From contig NZ_CP009286.1 of the NCBI RefSeq assembly GCF_000758685.1, forward strand, positions 3,316,501-3,380,500: DNA of 64,000 nt, written 5' to 3'. The notes below the pieces were generated by a model. That model was not told the origin of the DNA and searched no databases. It saw only the letters and a list, made by a program, of their open reading frames with translations. This document shows, piece by piece, positions 25,956 through 35,106 of this stretch. Position 1 is the stretch's first letter. Every line of letters starts with the position of its first letter. Made by a program: the position numbers and the translations under genes. The DNA comes from Paenibacillus stellifer (lineage in GTDB: Bacteria; Bacillota; Bacilli; Paenibacillales; Paenibacillaceae).

Positions 25956-27280
25956 TGAAGTTCCTCCCCTGACAAATCATATTCAAAAGCGTGGGTGATC
26001 CGGACCTTCGTCATTTCCCCAATGCCGAGATTGCTGCCCTTGACAAACACCTCTCCGTCAATCTCCGGTGCGTCGTACTGCGAACGGCCCACATACACAT
26101 CGCTGCGTCCGTCGTAACGTTCCACCAGAACGTCCAGAACCTGTCCCACAAACCGGCTGCCACGATTCTTCGTTACTTCCCGCTGCAGCTCCATCAAAGT
26201 ATTGGCCCGCCATTCCTTCACGTCCTCCGGCACCTGGTTCGGCAGTCGGGAGGCCGGCGTTCCTTCTTCCATGGAATATGTAAATACGCCGAGCCGGTCA
26301 AAGCCGATTTCACTCACAAAGTCGCAAAGACGCTGGAAATCCTCTTCTGTCTCCCCGGGAAATCCGACGATCAGCGAGGTGCGCAGAGAGACTTCCGGAA
26401 TATATTCCCGAATGCGCGCAACGAGTTCGCGTGTATCGCGCTGCCTGCCCGGCCTGCGCATCCGCTTCAGAATGGAGTCTTCGCTGTGCTGCAGCGGCAT
26501 GTCCACATACTTGCAGATTTTCGGGTTGGATGCCATCGTCTTGATCAGCTCTTCGGTAAAAAAGCCGGGATATGCATAATGAAGCCGGACCCATTCGATT
26601 CCTTCTACTTCGCTTACCCGGTTCAAAAGCTCGGGAAGCTTGAACTCGCCGTACAAGTCTGTCCCGTAATTGGTGGAATCCTGAGCGATAAGGCTGACTT
26701 CCTTAACGCCTTGCGAAGCCAGTGTCTGCACCTCCGAAACAACGGATTCCATGGTGCGGCTGCGGAATGCCCCCCGCATGATAGGAATGCTGCAGAAGGT
26801 ACAGTTGTTGTCGCATCCCTCCGCAATCTTCACATAAGTCGTGAAACGCGGTGTCGACACCTTGCGGGGAAGCGCCTCTTCATAATTGAATACCGGATTG
26901 CCGACCCATACCGGACGCCGGCCTCTGACAGCTTCATCCACAATCTGCACGATGTTATGGAAGTCGCCGGTGCCCACAATCCCATCGATTTCCGGCATTT
27001 CCTCCATCAGCTCGGCCTTGTACCGCTGCGTCAGGCAGCCAGAAACGATCAGCGCTTTTAGATTGCCGCTCTCCTTCAGCTCCGCTAGCTCCAGAATCGT
27101 ATTGACCGATTCTTCCTTCGCCGCATCGATAAAGCCGCAAGTATTTACGATAATGACTGTTGCCTCTTCCTTCTCCTCCACGAGCGTGTATCCGCGTTCA
27201 TGAACCAACCCGGACATAATTTCCGAGTCGACCAGATTCTTCTCGCATCCGAGCGTTACGATGTTGATTTTTTCTGTCAT
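25952..27280 (-). CDS. rimO: Ribosomal protein S12 methylthiotransferase RimO
   Basis: About 442 residues. Radical-SAM methylthiotransferase acting on the conserved aspartate of ribosomal protein S12. Order of parts: UPF0004 domain (VTLGCEKNLVDSEIM, NTCGFIDAAKEES, SGCLTQRY), radical-SAM core with CDNNCTFCSIP, and a TRAM-like end. GCEKNLVDSE and the CGFIDAAKEES segment separate RimO from MiaB. The second ATG (27280) is chosen: the first, at 27286, is part of the GGGGGATG ribosome site. Promoter at 27345-27374. Confidence 0.94.
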   Translation of the reverse strand: MTEKINIVTLGCEKNLVDSEIMSGLVHERGYTLVEEKEEATVIIVNTCGFIDAAKEESVNTILELAELKESGNLKALIVSGCLTQRYKAELMEEMPEIDGIVGTGDFHNIVQIVDEAVRGRRPVWVGNPVFNYEEALPRKVSTPRFTTYVKIAEGCDNNCTFCSIPIMRGAFRSRTMESVVSEVQTLASQGVKEVSLIAQDSTNYGTDLYGEFKLPELLNRVSEVEGIEWVRLHYAYPGFFTEELIKTMASNPKICKYVDMPLQHSEDSILKRMRRPGRQRDTRELVARIREYIPEVSLRTSLIVGFPGETEEDFQRLCDFVSEIGFDRLGVFTYSMEEGTPASRLPNQVPEDVKEWRANTLMELQREVTKNRGSRFVGQVLDVLVERYDGRSDVYVGRSQYDAPEIDGEVFVKGSNLGIGEMTKVRITHAFEYDLSGEELQ

Positions 27281-27344
27281 GGTCATCCCCCAATAATGAA
27301 AGCCCTAAGCCTTAATCCCAATCCCTATCCACATTATCTCAACA

Positions 27345-27374
27345 AGTATAATATAGCCGCATTTGCGCTGTCAA
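27345..27374 (-). promoter_or_regulatory. Sigma-A promoter of rimO-pgsA
   Basis: Minus strand TTGACA (27369-27374, perfect), 18 bp, TATACT (27345-27350). Its -35 lies at the end of the yajQ terminator T-tract. Confidence 0.75.
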
Positions 27375-27423
27375 AAACACGCAGAACCCCGCAGAGCCTG
27401 CTGGCTTCAGGTCATCTGCGGGG
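27373..27423 (-). terminator. Terminator of yajQ
   Basis: CCCCGCAGA/TCTGCGGGG, nine perfect pairs, followed by TTCTGCGTGTTTTTG on the minus strand. Confidence 0.75.
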
Positions 27424-27432
27424 ATAAAGGGG

Positions 27433-27924
27433 TCATTTCATATTGGTATACTGCAGGTCCAGCGGAAGATCCGCATTGTTGAGAAGTTTGATGATCTGCT
27501 GCAGATCGTCGCGGCTCTTGCCCGTGACCCGGATCTGGTCGCCCTGGATCTGGCTCTTGACCTTAAGCTTGGAATCGCGGATGAGCACGTTGATCTTCTT
27601 GGCGTTCTCCTGATCGATCCCCTGCTTCAATCCTAGCCGCTGGCGTACCGTGCCAAGCGCCGCCGGCTCGATTTTGCCGAAATCCAGGTTCTTCAGGGTA
27701 ATTCCTCTCTTCACCATTTTGGATTGCAAAATATCGATTACCGCATTCAGCTTATACTCGTCGTCCGATACGATAATCAACGCGTCCTTTTCCAGCTTGA
27801 GGTTGCTCTTGGTGCCTTTGAAGTCGAAGCGGTTCTGGATCTCTTTCTCCGTCTGATGGATCGCGTTGGTTAATTCCTGAATGTCCATTTTGGATACAAT
27901 GTCGAATGAGCTTTCCGAAGCCAT
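27433..27924 (-). CDS. yajQ: YajQ family nucleotide-binding protein
   Basis: 163-residue UPF0234/YajQ protein, a two-domain ferredoxin-like fold. Family signs are [38 protein letters not shown], and [18 protein letters not shown] (here read [12 protein letters not shown]). YajQ proteins in Proteobacteria bind cyclic di-GMP or act as a chaperone-like factor; the role in Firmicutes is not settled. It is a single-gene unit bounded by a terminator. Confidence 0.92.
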   Translation of the reverse strand: MASESSFDIVSKMDIQELTNAIHQTEKEIQNRFDFKGTKSNLKLEKDALIIVSDDEYKLNAVIDILQSKMVKRGITLKNLDFGKIEPAALGTVRQRLGLKQGIDQENAKKINVLIRDSKLKVKSQIQGDQIRVTGKSRDDLQQIIKLLNNADLPLDLQYTNMK

Positions 27925-28020
27925 CGTTTCACGCCCTTTGCTACAAGTTTCAGCTTATATTATATGAAAAAGCGGCGGACAAGTCTAACCGCCCTGTTTC
28001 CATTTGTCCGCTATATAACA

Positions 28021-28064
28021 AACAAGCCTCCCACAAGGGGTGTTTCACCCTTGCCCGGGAGGCG
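28021..28064 (-). terminator. Terminator of the small membrane protein gene
   Basis: GCCTCCC...CAAGGGTG-AAA-CACCCCTTG...GGGAGGC, a long stem with one interruption, then TTGTTTGTTAT on the minus strand. Confidence 0.8.
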
Positions 28065-28097
28065 TGCTGCTGTCAAACATGAAGCTGTATAGCTCCG

Positions 28098-28259
28098 TTA
28101 TCTGCTCCGGGCCGGGGCACGGAACATATCCAGAACGCCCAGAACGATATGCGCCAGGCCGAACCCCAATATTCCGTAACCCCAAGCACTGGGTGTCAAA
28201 TAATAACCGAGCAGACTAACAATGATCCCAAGTCCGGTTACGATCCAACTGACCGTCAT
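28098..28259 (-). CDS. Small two-helix membrane protein, unknown function
   Basis: 53 residues starting MTVSWIVTGLGIIVSLLGYY, with two hydrophobic helices (about 5-22 and 27-45) and a basic tail (MFRAPARSR). GCGAGGTG eight bases before ATG 28259 supports this start; the longer frame to 28280 begins in the ribosome site. I do not recognise the family. It sits between rodZ and yajQ with its own terminator. Confidence 0.6.
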   Translation of the reverse strand: MTVSWIVTGLGIIVSLLGYYLTPSAWGYGILGFGLAHIVLGVLDMFRAPARSR

Positions 28260-28344
28260 CGATTGTACACCTCGCTTCAATGGATGAACTGCTAGACATT
28301 AATAGGTTCTCCATCTCTGCTAAGTCTATACAACACTTCAGCCT

Positions 28345-29316
28345 TTATTGGCCGGTAGTGTTTCCGGCATCCTGAGTGCCATCCGTACCGGTATCGCCGG
28401 TAGTGCCTGAGCCTTCGGTCGACGAACCGTCATCCAGCTTCAGCAAAATACGGGACGTCGATTTGCCGTCCGTAACCGGCTGGCCGTTAACCGTGATCTG
28501 GGTCGCGGGAGAGTATCCCGACTTGATATACATGCCCTGGCTGTCGAGTGTAAAATTCAGCGTATCTCCGGCTTCGGTGCTTCCATAGCTGAGCTTCTCG
28601 CCCTGTGAATTCGTGCCGCGATATACTTCAAGCCAGCTCTTGCCGCTAGCGGTTATAACCACCTGCGGATTCGCCCCTGACACCTTGAATATCGTGGTTT
28701 TGCCGGATTTGCCGTCCTGAACCACTGCGCCGCTGCCCGCGTCAGGTGACGGAGATACCGACGGCGATGGCGAAGGAGAGACTTCTCCCGACGGAACCGC
28801 AGATTCCCCTGCAGCTCCGGCCGAAGGAGAAGGCGTCGCCCCGCCTGCGCCGGCCGAAGCCGCTACAGGTGAAGGCATCTGCGTACTGGTGGTAATCGGG
28901 CTCACGTCCGTCTGCTTGTCGTTCGATTTGCCCCAATCGGAAGCATACATATAAATGACCACTACAATCAGTACGGGAAAAATCCACATCAGTAGCGTCG
29001 GCAGCCATTTCGGATTCCGTCCGCTCTCGGGTCTGCGGCTTCGGCTCTGAAGCACAGACTCCATAGTAGACGACTCCTGTACAGGCGCGGGAACGCTTCC
29101 CGGCTCCTGCATCAACTCGTCAGGATTGAGGCCGACCGCCTCCGCGTATGTCTTGATAAATGCACGGACATAGAAGCTTCCGGGGAGCACCTTGTAATCT
29201 CCCGCCTCGATCGCTTCGAGATATTTTTTGCGAATTTTCGTAACCTCTTGAACATCGTCAAGACTCATGCCTTTCTGCAGACGAGCCTCTTTCAACTGCC
29301 GGCCCAGTTCCGACAT
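28345..29316 (-). CDS. rodZ: RodZ-like cell-shape protein (YmfM)
   Basis: 323 residues. N-terminal helix-turn-helix of the RodZ type (1-70: LGRQLKEARLQKGMSLDDVQ, KYLEAIEAGDYKVLPG), a basic stretch, one transmembrane helix (about 104-124), a long low-complexity linker rich in Pro, Ser, Ala and Gly (about 140-200), and an extracellular beta domain (DUF4115: SWLEVYRGTNSQGEKLSYG). RodZ links MreB filaments to the membrane and wall-synthesis machinery. It sits immediately after ymfK, as in B. subtilis, where it is followed by pgsA; here two small genes and rimO intervene. Confidence 0.88.
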   Translation of the reverse strand: MSELGRQLKEARLQKGMSLDDVQEVTKIRKKYLEAIEAGDYKVLPGSFYVRAFIKTYAEAVGLNPDELMQEPGSVPAPVQESSTMESVLQSRSRRPESGRNPKWLPTLLMWIFPVLIVVVIYMYASDWGKSNDKQTDVSPITTSTQMPSPVAASAGAGGATPSPSAGAAGESAVPSGEVSPSPSPSVSPSPDAGSGAVVQDGKSGKTTIFKVSGANPQVVITASGKSWLEVYRGTNSQGEKLSYGSTEAGDTLNFTLDSQGMYIKSGYSPATQITVNGQPVTDGKSTSRILLKLDDGSSTEGSGTTGDTGTDGTQDAGNTTGQ

Positions 29317-29343
29317 GCTATGACCTCCTCGTTGTATATGTTG

Positions 29344-30111
29344 TTACAGATCGTCGCTGTAGCTGCCGGTAAAAGTATCGTATACAATTTCCTCACTCGG
29401 CGTGTTGCGAAGCTCGATCAGAATGTCAAAGTCGTCGTACGTATATTCAGATTCCCGCACAAAAATATCGGGGTGCTCGATGACCTTCACACTCGGCATA
29501 GCCATAATCTCTTTCAGGAGATTGTAATGCTTCTCATTGGATCGGATGGTGCTGACGATACCGTCGATGATAAACACATTATGCGGGTTCATCTCATCCT
29601 CAGCCAATTGGCTGCGCACCGTCTGACGAAGCATGGTCGAAGAGACAAAGGTCCAACGCTTCATGGCGCACACGCTGCCGGCGATGATCGATTCCGTCTT
29701 GCCGACTCTCGGCATGCCCCGGAGACCGATAACCTGGCTGCCTTCGCGCTTGAACAGTTCCCCGAGAAAATCGACAAGAAGACCAAGCTCGTCGCGGGTG
29801 AACCGGAATGTCTTCCGGTCATCGGAGTCCCTGTCGATATAGCGGCCGTGACGGACAGCCAAAATATCAACCAGCCGCGGAGCGCGCAGGGCGGTAACCG
29901 TAATATTCTCCACCTTCTTGAGCATGTCGCCCATAAGGCTGATCTTCTCGTCGTCATCCGTTTCAAGCAGCATTCCCCGCGTCTTGCCTTCCACGCCGTT
30001 GATGGTCAGGATGTTGACCTCAAGCATCCCGAGCATGGAGGCGATGTCTCCAAGAAGCCCGGGCCGATTCTTATGTATCTTGTATTCCATGTACCACTGT
30101 TTGTATTCCAA
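29344..30111 (-). CDS. ymfK: DUF3388 protein, YmfK-like (ACT domain plus P-loop-like region)
   Basis: 255 residues. The N-terminal 75 look like an ACT regulatory domain (EYKIHKNRPGLLGDIASMLG, VNILTINGVEG). The middle has a glycine-rich stretch GLRGMPRVGKTESI resembling a P-loop, and the end is acidic. Homologous to B. subtilis YmfK; no biochemical role is known to me. The start is TTG 30111, six bases after GAGGTG. It lies between ymfJ and rodZ in the conserved ymfF-HIJK-rodZ order. Confidence 0.8.
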   Translation of the reverse strand: MEYKQWYMEYKIHKNRPGLLGDIASMLGMLEVNILTINGVEGKTRGMLLETDDDEKISLMGDMLKKVENITVTALRAPRLVDILAVRHGRYIDRDSDDRKTFRFTRDELGLLVDFLGELFKREGSQVIGLRGMPRVGKTESIIAGSVCAMKRWTFVSSTMLRQTVRSQLAEDEMNPHNVFIIDGIVSTIRSNEKHYNLLKEIMAMPSVKVIEHPDIFVRESEYTYDDFDILIELRNTPSEEIVYDTFTGSYSDDL

Positions 30112-30205
30112 CTTCTACACCTCGTATTGTGAATTGACGCTTCTTCCGCCGTTTGCCGGAATTCCACATGATCCGACAAGCCTCTCCGTTACACGGGTCA
30201 TGTTA

Positions 30206-30234
30206 ATGATATATAAAAAGAAATTGAAAGGCAA
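30206..30234 (-). promoter_or_regulatory. Candidate promoter of ymfK-rodZ
   Basis: Minus strand TTGCCT (30229-30234), 17 bp, TATCAT (30206-30211), lying after the ymfJ terminator. Confidence 0.4.
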
Positions 30235-30290
30235 GGTCAAAGCCCGGATTAGATCTAGAAGTAATACCCAGAAGCGTTCTCACCGCATAG

Positions 30291-30312
30291 AAAAGCTCCC
30301 CAAAGGGGAGCT
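30291..30312 (-). terminator. Terminator of ymfJ
   Basis: AGCTCCCC-TTT-GGGGAGCT, then TTTCTATG on the minus strand. Confidence 0.75.
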
Positions 30313-30321
30313 CTCCGCAGG

Positions 30322-30585
30322 TTATGCGTTTTGCTTCGCCAGCTTCACCATAAGGGAAGCGATGGTCTGGCGCTGACTTTCGTCGCCCACATCCCACAGC
30401 TCCTTGATCGCCCGGTTCGAAGCGTTCTGCGGGTCGACTTTCTTATCGAGGAATTCCCCGATTTCGTAAGCCAGCTTGGAAATGGTGTCCTCGCTCATGC
30501 CGACTTTTTCGGCCTGAATGACCCGTTCACCCAAAAATCTCTTCCAGGTATCGTAGTTCTTGATGACAGTTGATTCTGTTGACAT
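30322..30585 (-). CDS. ymfJ: DUF3243 protein, YmfJ-like
   Basis: 87-residue helical cytoplasmic protein matching the DUF3243 family (B. subtilis YmfJ, 85 residues). Visible: YDTWKRFLGERVIQAEKVGM, IGEFLDKKVDPQNASNRAIK, LWDVGDESQRQTIASLMVKL. Function unknown. It is located between ymfI and ymfK exactly as in B. subtilis and followed by a terminator. Confidence 0.88.
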   Translation of the reverse strand: MSTESTVIKNYDTWKRFLGERVIQAEKVGMSEDTISKLAYEIGEFLDKKVDPQNASNRAIKELWDVGDESQRQTIASLMVKLAKQNA

Positions 30586-30715
30586 ATGAAATCCTCCTTC
30601 GTGATTGGACCGGCGCGATGCTGTTGAAGCGCCTGTCTACAAATTTAAGATTTATAAGCAACAGCTTTATAATGCCCTCAAGAAGCATCCGTAATCCCGG
30701 GTGAGTTCGGTAACA

Positions 30716-31483
30716 TCAGGTAATCCATCCACCGTTCGGGCTAATAATCTGGCCGTTGATATATCCCGACTCAGGCAGCGCCAAAAAATACACCAGCGAG
30801 GAAATTTCATCCGGAAGCGCCAATCGCCCGGCCGGAATTTCCTCCTCCAGCATCCGCACTTCATCCTCAGCCAGATTATCCAGCATTGAAGTCCGGACGG
30901 CTCCGGGAGCCACCGCGTTAACCGTAACTCCCGAAGGAGCTAGCTCGCGGGCCAGAGCCTTTGTAAAAGCATTGACCCCTCCTTTGCTGGCTGAATAAGC
31001 GACCTCGCAGGAAGCCCCCGAAATCCCCCATACGGAGGATACATTGATAATCCGGCCATAGCGCTGCGACACCATATAGGGCATGAAAATCTGACTGCAC
31101 AGAAATGTGCCTTTTAAATTGACCGCCATTACGTCATCCCATTCTTCTTCGGAAAGGTCGGCGAGCATTCCATAGTGGGATCTGCCCGCGTTGTTGACCA
31201 GAATATCCGGCTGCATGCCGTTCGCTTCAAGCCTTTCGGCCATGCGCAGCAGCTGGCTTTTATCCCGAAGGTCGGCCGACACCGTCATCACCTGCGCTCC
31301 GGCTTCCATGCACTTTCTGGCAACCTCATTGGCCGCTTCGTGTGAATTCATATAGTGGACGACAACCTTCATCCTTGCCGAGGCAAAGCGTTCGACGATC
31401 GCTCCGCCGATTCCCCCGCTTCCTCCCGTTACCAGCACTGTCGTTTCTCCAAGCGGCTTGCCGATTCCTCCCAGGCCATTCAC
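30716..31483 (-). CDS. ymfI: SDR-family reductase YmfI, EF-P modification reductase
   Basis: 255-residue short-chain dehydrogenase. NAD(P) motif TGGSGGIGGAIV, NNAGRSHYG, catalytic Ser in INVSSVWG and YSASK motif (AYSASKGGVNAF), ending VAPGAVRTSM and GQIISPNGGW. B. subtilis YmfI reduces the 5-aminopentanone group on elongation factor P. A fabG-like oxoacyl-ACP reductase is the alternative, but the ymfF-ymfH-ymfI context favours the EF-P role. The start is GTG 31483; its G is shared with the ymfH stop codon (TAGTG). A start a few codons later cannot be excluded. Confidence 0.85.
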   Translation of the reverse strand: MNGLGGIGKPLGETTVLVTGGSGGIGGAIVERFASARMKVVVHYMNSHEAANEVARKCMEAGAQVMTVSADLRDKSQLLRMAERLEANGMQPDILVNNAGRSHYGMLADLSEEEWDDVMAVNLKGTFLCSQIFMPYMVSQRYGRIINVSSVWGISGASCEVAYSASKGGVNAFTKALARELAPSGVTVNAVAPGAVRTSMLDNLAEDEVRMLEEEIPAGRLALPDEISSLVYFLALPESGYINGQIISPNGGWIT

Positions 31484-32763
31484 TAAGGATTCACCACCAC
31501 AGATACCGCCAGCTGATTCCAGTCGATGTGTGAAAGCAAGCGTTCGTTGACTTCCTCGAGCGTGATCGATTCATACTGCGGCAGCACGTCGAAGAAATCT
31601 CCGCCCCTGAACTGATAGCGCGTAAATTCATGCGCAATGCTCTCGGGGGAGTTCAGCATCCGCAAATAACCGCCGATCTTCTTGTTGCGGGCCCGAATAA
31701 AATCGGATTCATTGAACCCGGACACAAGCAGCGGCTCAATCTCCTCCCGGATTCGCTTAAGAAGAAGCTCGGGGTCCTTCGTATCGCCGCCGATCGCTGA
31801 GAATGCATACTGCGGGGAGCTGTTGTATTCATGGCCGAAGCTGTCGGTAATCAGCTCTTCATCGTACAGCTTCTGATACAGGGATGTACTGCTGCCAAGA
31901 AGCAGGTCAAGCATCAGCTTGGTGGTGAGATCCCTGCGGACAGCATCTTTTCCGGTCAGGCCGGCTTCCCGTTCCTTAAATCCGAACAGACATTTGGGCA
32001 TCGATACAGGCAGCTTGTTCTCCAATCGCGTCTGGCCGACCTCCACAGGCTCTTTTGCAAAAATACGATCAATTTCGCCCTGAGTCTCATACGCTTTGCG
32101 CGCCTGATTGCTACGAACCAGGTCCAGAACCGCTTGGGGATCAACGCCTCCCACGATAAACAGCAGCATGTTGCTCGGGTGATAGAACGCGTTGTAGCAG
32201 GTGTACAGCGTCTCTTTGGTGATCGTGGAGATCGATTCCACCGTGCCTGCGATATCGATCCGTACCGGGTTGACCGAATACATCGCTTCGATTAATCCGA
32301 AGTACACCCGCCAATCCGGATTATCGGCATACATGTTGATCTCCTGGCCTATAATCCCTTTTTCCTTCTCGACGTTCTGATCGGTGAAATAAGGCCGCTG
32401 CACGAAATCGATCAGTGTCTCTAAATTGGTCTCAATCTTCTCCGTCGCGGAGAATAAGTATACGGTCTGCTCAAAGCTTGTAAAAGCGTTGGCTGACGCT
32501 CCGTTGGAGGCAAAAGTCGCAAAAATATCGCCTTCCGGCTCTTCGAACATTTTATGCTCCAGAAAATGGGCGATGCCATCAGGAACCGAGATTTCCTCTC
32601 CGCCCGCTACCTTAAAGTGATTATCAATCGAACCGTAGTTGGTTGCAAATGTAGCATAAGTCTTCTTGAAATCCGGCTTTGGCAGCACGAATACCTTCAG
32701 TCCGTTATCCAGCTCTTCCGCATACAGCGTCTCCTGGAGCCGTTCGTAATGGATCTGTTCCAT
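31483..32763 (-). CDS. ymfH: M16 family metallopeptidase YmfH, catalytic partner
   Basis: 426-residue insulinase-like peptidase. The inverted zinc motif is intact: HFLEHKMFE (H-x2-E-H) and the third ligand in KEKGIIGQEINMY. Two M16 halves (about 1-210 and 215-426), with the second-half RY-like substrate motif region around IAHEFTRYQFRGG. Such proteins usually work as heterodimers with a non-catalytic partner, here YmfF, encoded four bases upstream. The pair is associated with EF-P 5-aminopentanol modification in current naming; the substrate is unknown. Confidence 0.88.
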   Translation of the reverse strand: MEQIHYERLQETLYAEELDNGLKVFVLPKPDFKKTYATFATNYGSIDNHFKVAGGEEISVPDGIAHFLEHKMFEEPEGDIFATFASNGASANAFTSFEQTVYLFSATEKIETNLETLIDFVQRPYFTDQNVEKEKGIIGQEINMYADNPDWRVYFGLIEAMYSVNPVRIDIAGTVESISTITKETLYTCYNAFYHPSNMLLFIVGGVDPQAVLDLVRSNQARKAYETQGEIDRIFAKEPVEVGQTRLENKLPVSMPKCLFGFKEREAGLTGKDAVRRDLTTKLMLDLLLGSSTSLYQKLYDEELITDSFGHEYNSSPQYAFSAIGGDTKDPELLLKRIREEIEPLLVSGFNESDFIRARNKKIGGYLRMLNSPESIAHEFTRYQFRGGDFFDVLPQYESITLEEVNERLLSHIDWNQLAVSVVVNP

Positions 32764-32766
32764 CCG

Positions 32767-34053
32767 CTATTCCTCCTTCTGCCCTGTCAGGAAATAAATC
32801 GTATCCAACTGGACCGTTTCGGCGGCCCGCTTCACGTCCTCCGCACCGGTAGCTTCAATCTGCTGCATCAGTTCCTCGGTGCTCCGGTCTTTCCCGGACA
32901 GCTGACGGTTAAAGTCATACGAAATCATTTCAAAAGCGGAGTCCTGAATCTCAGACAACAGATTGCGAATCATAGCCTTCGTCTGAATCAGCTCCAGTTC
33001 GCTGATCTGGCCGTCCTTAATATCCTCGAGCTGCTTGCGAATGATGTCAACTGCTTTGGCGTAGTTCGGAATTTCGATGCCCGACTGAATCGTCGCGATG
33101 CCCTTGTGGCCGTCGTAACGGGAGGACGCATAATAGGCGAGGCTCTCCTTCTCGCGCACATTCACGAACAGCTTGGAATGCGGGTAGCCTCCAAGAATCC
33201 CGTTATACATCAGCATGTGGGCGTAGCTGTCATCGCCGTAAGTAATTGAGGTGCGCAGCCCCATGTTGAGCTTGCCCTGTCCGACCTCCATCACTTCTTC
33301 GATGGTCTTAACCTCGGACACGGTCTTGGGCGTGAAGCAAGACTGGTAAGGAGCATCCTTGCGGCTGCCAAGTCCGAAATAGCGGGTTACCAGTTGCTCC
33401 ACTTCCTCCGGAGTCGTGTCTCCGACCACATACAAATCAAGAATCACACTGTTCAGCCAAGACTGATATGACTGATATAACGAGTCCGGCGTAATGCCTT
33501 CCAAATCTTTGCGCTGTCCCAGCGCGTTAAGCCGGTATGGTTCGTTCCGGCACATTTCCTCCATACAGCGTTCGGCAGCGTAACGAATCTTGTCATTGAC
33601 GATGGACTCGAGCTTCTTGCGGACCGTCTCGCGTTCGGTGTGCACATAGGAGGAGCGGAAGCTTCCGTTCTCCAGAGCGGGCTTCGTCAGCACTTCACCC
33701 AGAAAAGCGAAGGATTGCTCCAGCAGGTTCTCCTTCGTAGACACGAAGGAGTCATTGATCGTATCCATACGGAACTGAACGATCTGATAATCTCCCCGTT
33801 TGTATACATCGAAGCCAAAGCCCGCTCCGTACAGCTCCTCCAGACGCTCCCGGAACCGGGTCGTCTCCGGATAGCTGACCGTTCCGCGGCGCAGCACAAA
33901 GGGAATAAGAGCGGTAGGGGTTACCGTCTCTTCAGCAAGCGGAATGCCGGCGTATAGTGAAACTGCATAAGTCTTAAACGTCTTGGTCGGCAAAACATGA
34001 ATCCGGATGCCGCCTGCGTCGCTATGATGGAACACGTGATTGGTCAAGTCCAA
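32767..34053 (-). CDS. ymfF: M16 family protein YmfF, non-catalytic partner
   Basis: 428-residue M16 fold protein without the zinc motif: at the position of H-x2-E-H it has ALIPFVLRRGT. The second half keeps the substrate-clamp pattern ESLAYYASSRYDG. It therefore probably forms a heterodimer with YmfH, as in other split M16 enzymes. ymfF and ymfH are separated by a few bases and surely cotranscribed. The gene opens MDLTNHVFHHSDAGGIRIHV. Confidence 0.85.
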   Translation of the reverse strand: MDLTNHVFHHSDAGGIRIHVLPTKTFKTYAVSLYAGIPLAEETVTPTALIPFVLRRGTVSYPETTRFRERLEELYGAGFGFDVYKRGDYQIVQFRMDTINDSFVSTKENLLEQSFAFLGEVLTKPALENGSFRSSYVHTERETVRKKLESIVNDKIRYAAERCMEEMCRNEPYRLNALGQRKDLEGITPDSLYQSYQSWLNSVILDLYVVGDTTPEEVEQLVTRYFGLGSRKDAPYQSCFTPKTVSEVKTIEEVMEVGQGKLNMGLRTSITYGDDSYAHMLMYNGILGGYPHSKLFVNVREKESLAYYASSRYDGHKGIATIQSGIEIPNYAKAVDIIRKQLEDIKDGQISELELIQTKAMIRNLLSEIQDSAFEMISYDFNRQLSGKDRSTEELMQQIEATGAEDVKRAAETVQLDTIYFLTGQKEE

Positions 34054-34121
34054 AACTCCTTTACGGCTTGAATGGGATGCCTATATTCCAAGTTTATGAA
34101 GTAGTATTCATTCTAAACCAT

Positions 34122-34166
34122 TCCAAAGTAAGGAAGCAACCGGCGGAGAATCGGCCGGTTGCTTCC
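34122..34166 (-). terminator. Terminator of sleB
   Basis: GAAGCAACCGGC/GCCGGTTGCTTC, a 12-bp perfect stem, followed by a weak tract CTTACTTTGG on the minus strand. Confidence 0.65.
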
Positions 34167-34210
34167 ATGGAGCCGCGTATTCCGGAGCAACCGGGCATAG
34201 CGGCTAAGGC

Positions 34211-35056
34211 TTACATGCAGAAAATGTGCTGGCCGATCGTTTTCACCTGCGGCCGGGACCAAATCCATTTTGATGTTGCGGTTTTGGGATTGAAATAATA
34301 CAGGCAGCCGCCAGAAGGATCCCAGCCGTTCAGAGCCTGCTGCACGGCCTTCCGGGCAGTCTCATTGGGTTCCAGATAAATCTGCCCGTCCGCTACTGCT
34401 GTGAATGCGCCAGGCTGGAAGATTACCCCCGACGGCGTATTCGGGAAGCTCGGCGACTTCACCCGATTCAAAATGACCGCAGCTACCGCCACCTGGCCTT
34501 CAAAGGGCTCGCCTCGGGATTCTCCATACACAGCATTAGCCATGATCTTTAAATCGTTCTCGGACAGTCCCATGGAATTGCCGGACGACAGCTCGGCCGC
34601 AGCGGTATTTGTTTTGTTGGACTCCTTATTTTTACCGGCTGTAGCCGTTCCCTCAGAAGGTTCGGTTGGACGCCACGCCTTGGTGGCATTGTACAATCTC
34701 AGCTTCGTCTTGGCACCGACGACACCATCGGCGACCATCCCGAATTTCCACTGAAACCATTTCACCGATTTCAGCGTGGAGCTGCCGAAGCTGCTGTCGA
34801 TTTTGCCGTCATAGTAACCCAAATACTTGAGGCGGCCCTGCAGCTCATATACATCCTGCCCGGATGCGCCGTATTTAAGCGGCGTCGTTCCGAATACAGG
34901 CATGGCCGAATCATCAGTGGCTTCCGCCGCTGAAGAAGCATCCTGCCTCTGCTCTGAACGAACGGTGCTCTTAGGGGCCGAGAAGTGTTCCACCAGCGGC
35001 GCCGATGCCACAACCAGGGCAAGAACGGCGATTATCCATAGCTTTTGATTCTTCAT
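34211..35056 (-). CDS. sleB: Spore cortex-lytic enzyme, SleB-like cell wall hydrolase
   Basis: 281 residues: an N-terminal export signal (LWIIAVLALVVASAPL), a peptidoglycan-binding domain (about 62-122: ASGQDVYELQGRLKYLGYYDG), a linker rich in Thr/Asn/Lys, and a C-terminal Hydrolase_2 lytic domain (about 165-281) with the catalytic glutamate in ANAVYGESRGEPFEGQVAVA. SleB-type enzymes degrade cortex peptidoglycan during germination. A sigma-G-like promoter (35107-35136) supports forespore expression. The usual partner ypeB is not next to it, so it may be a paralogue (compare CwlJ/SleB family members). Confidence 0.85.
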   Translation of the reverse strand: MKNQKLWIIAVLALVVASAPLVEHFSAPKSTVRSEQRQDASSAAEATDDSAMPVFGTTPLKYGASGQDVYELQGRLKYLGYYDGKIDSSFGSSTLKSVKWFQWKFGMVADGVVGAKTKLRLYNATKAWRPTEPSEGTATAGKNKESNKTNTAAAELSSGNSMGLSENDLKIMANAVYGESRGEPFEGQVAVAAVILNRVKSPSFPNTPSGVIFQPGAFTAVADGQIYLEPNETARKAVQQALNGWDPSGGCLYYFNPKTATSKWIWSRPQVKTIGQHIFCM

Positions 35057-35106
35057 TGGGCTTCGCTCTACCTTTCTCTTGTAAGTTCTGCATGGATGGC
35101 TACCGT

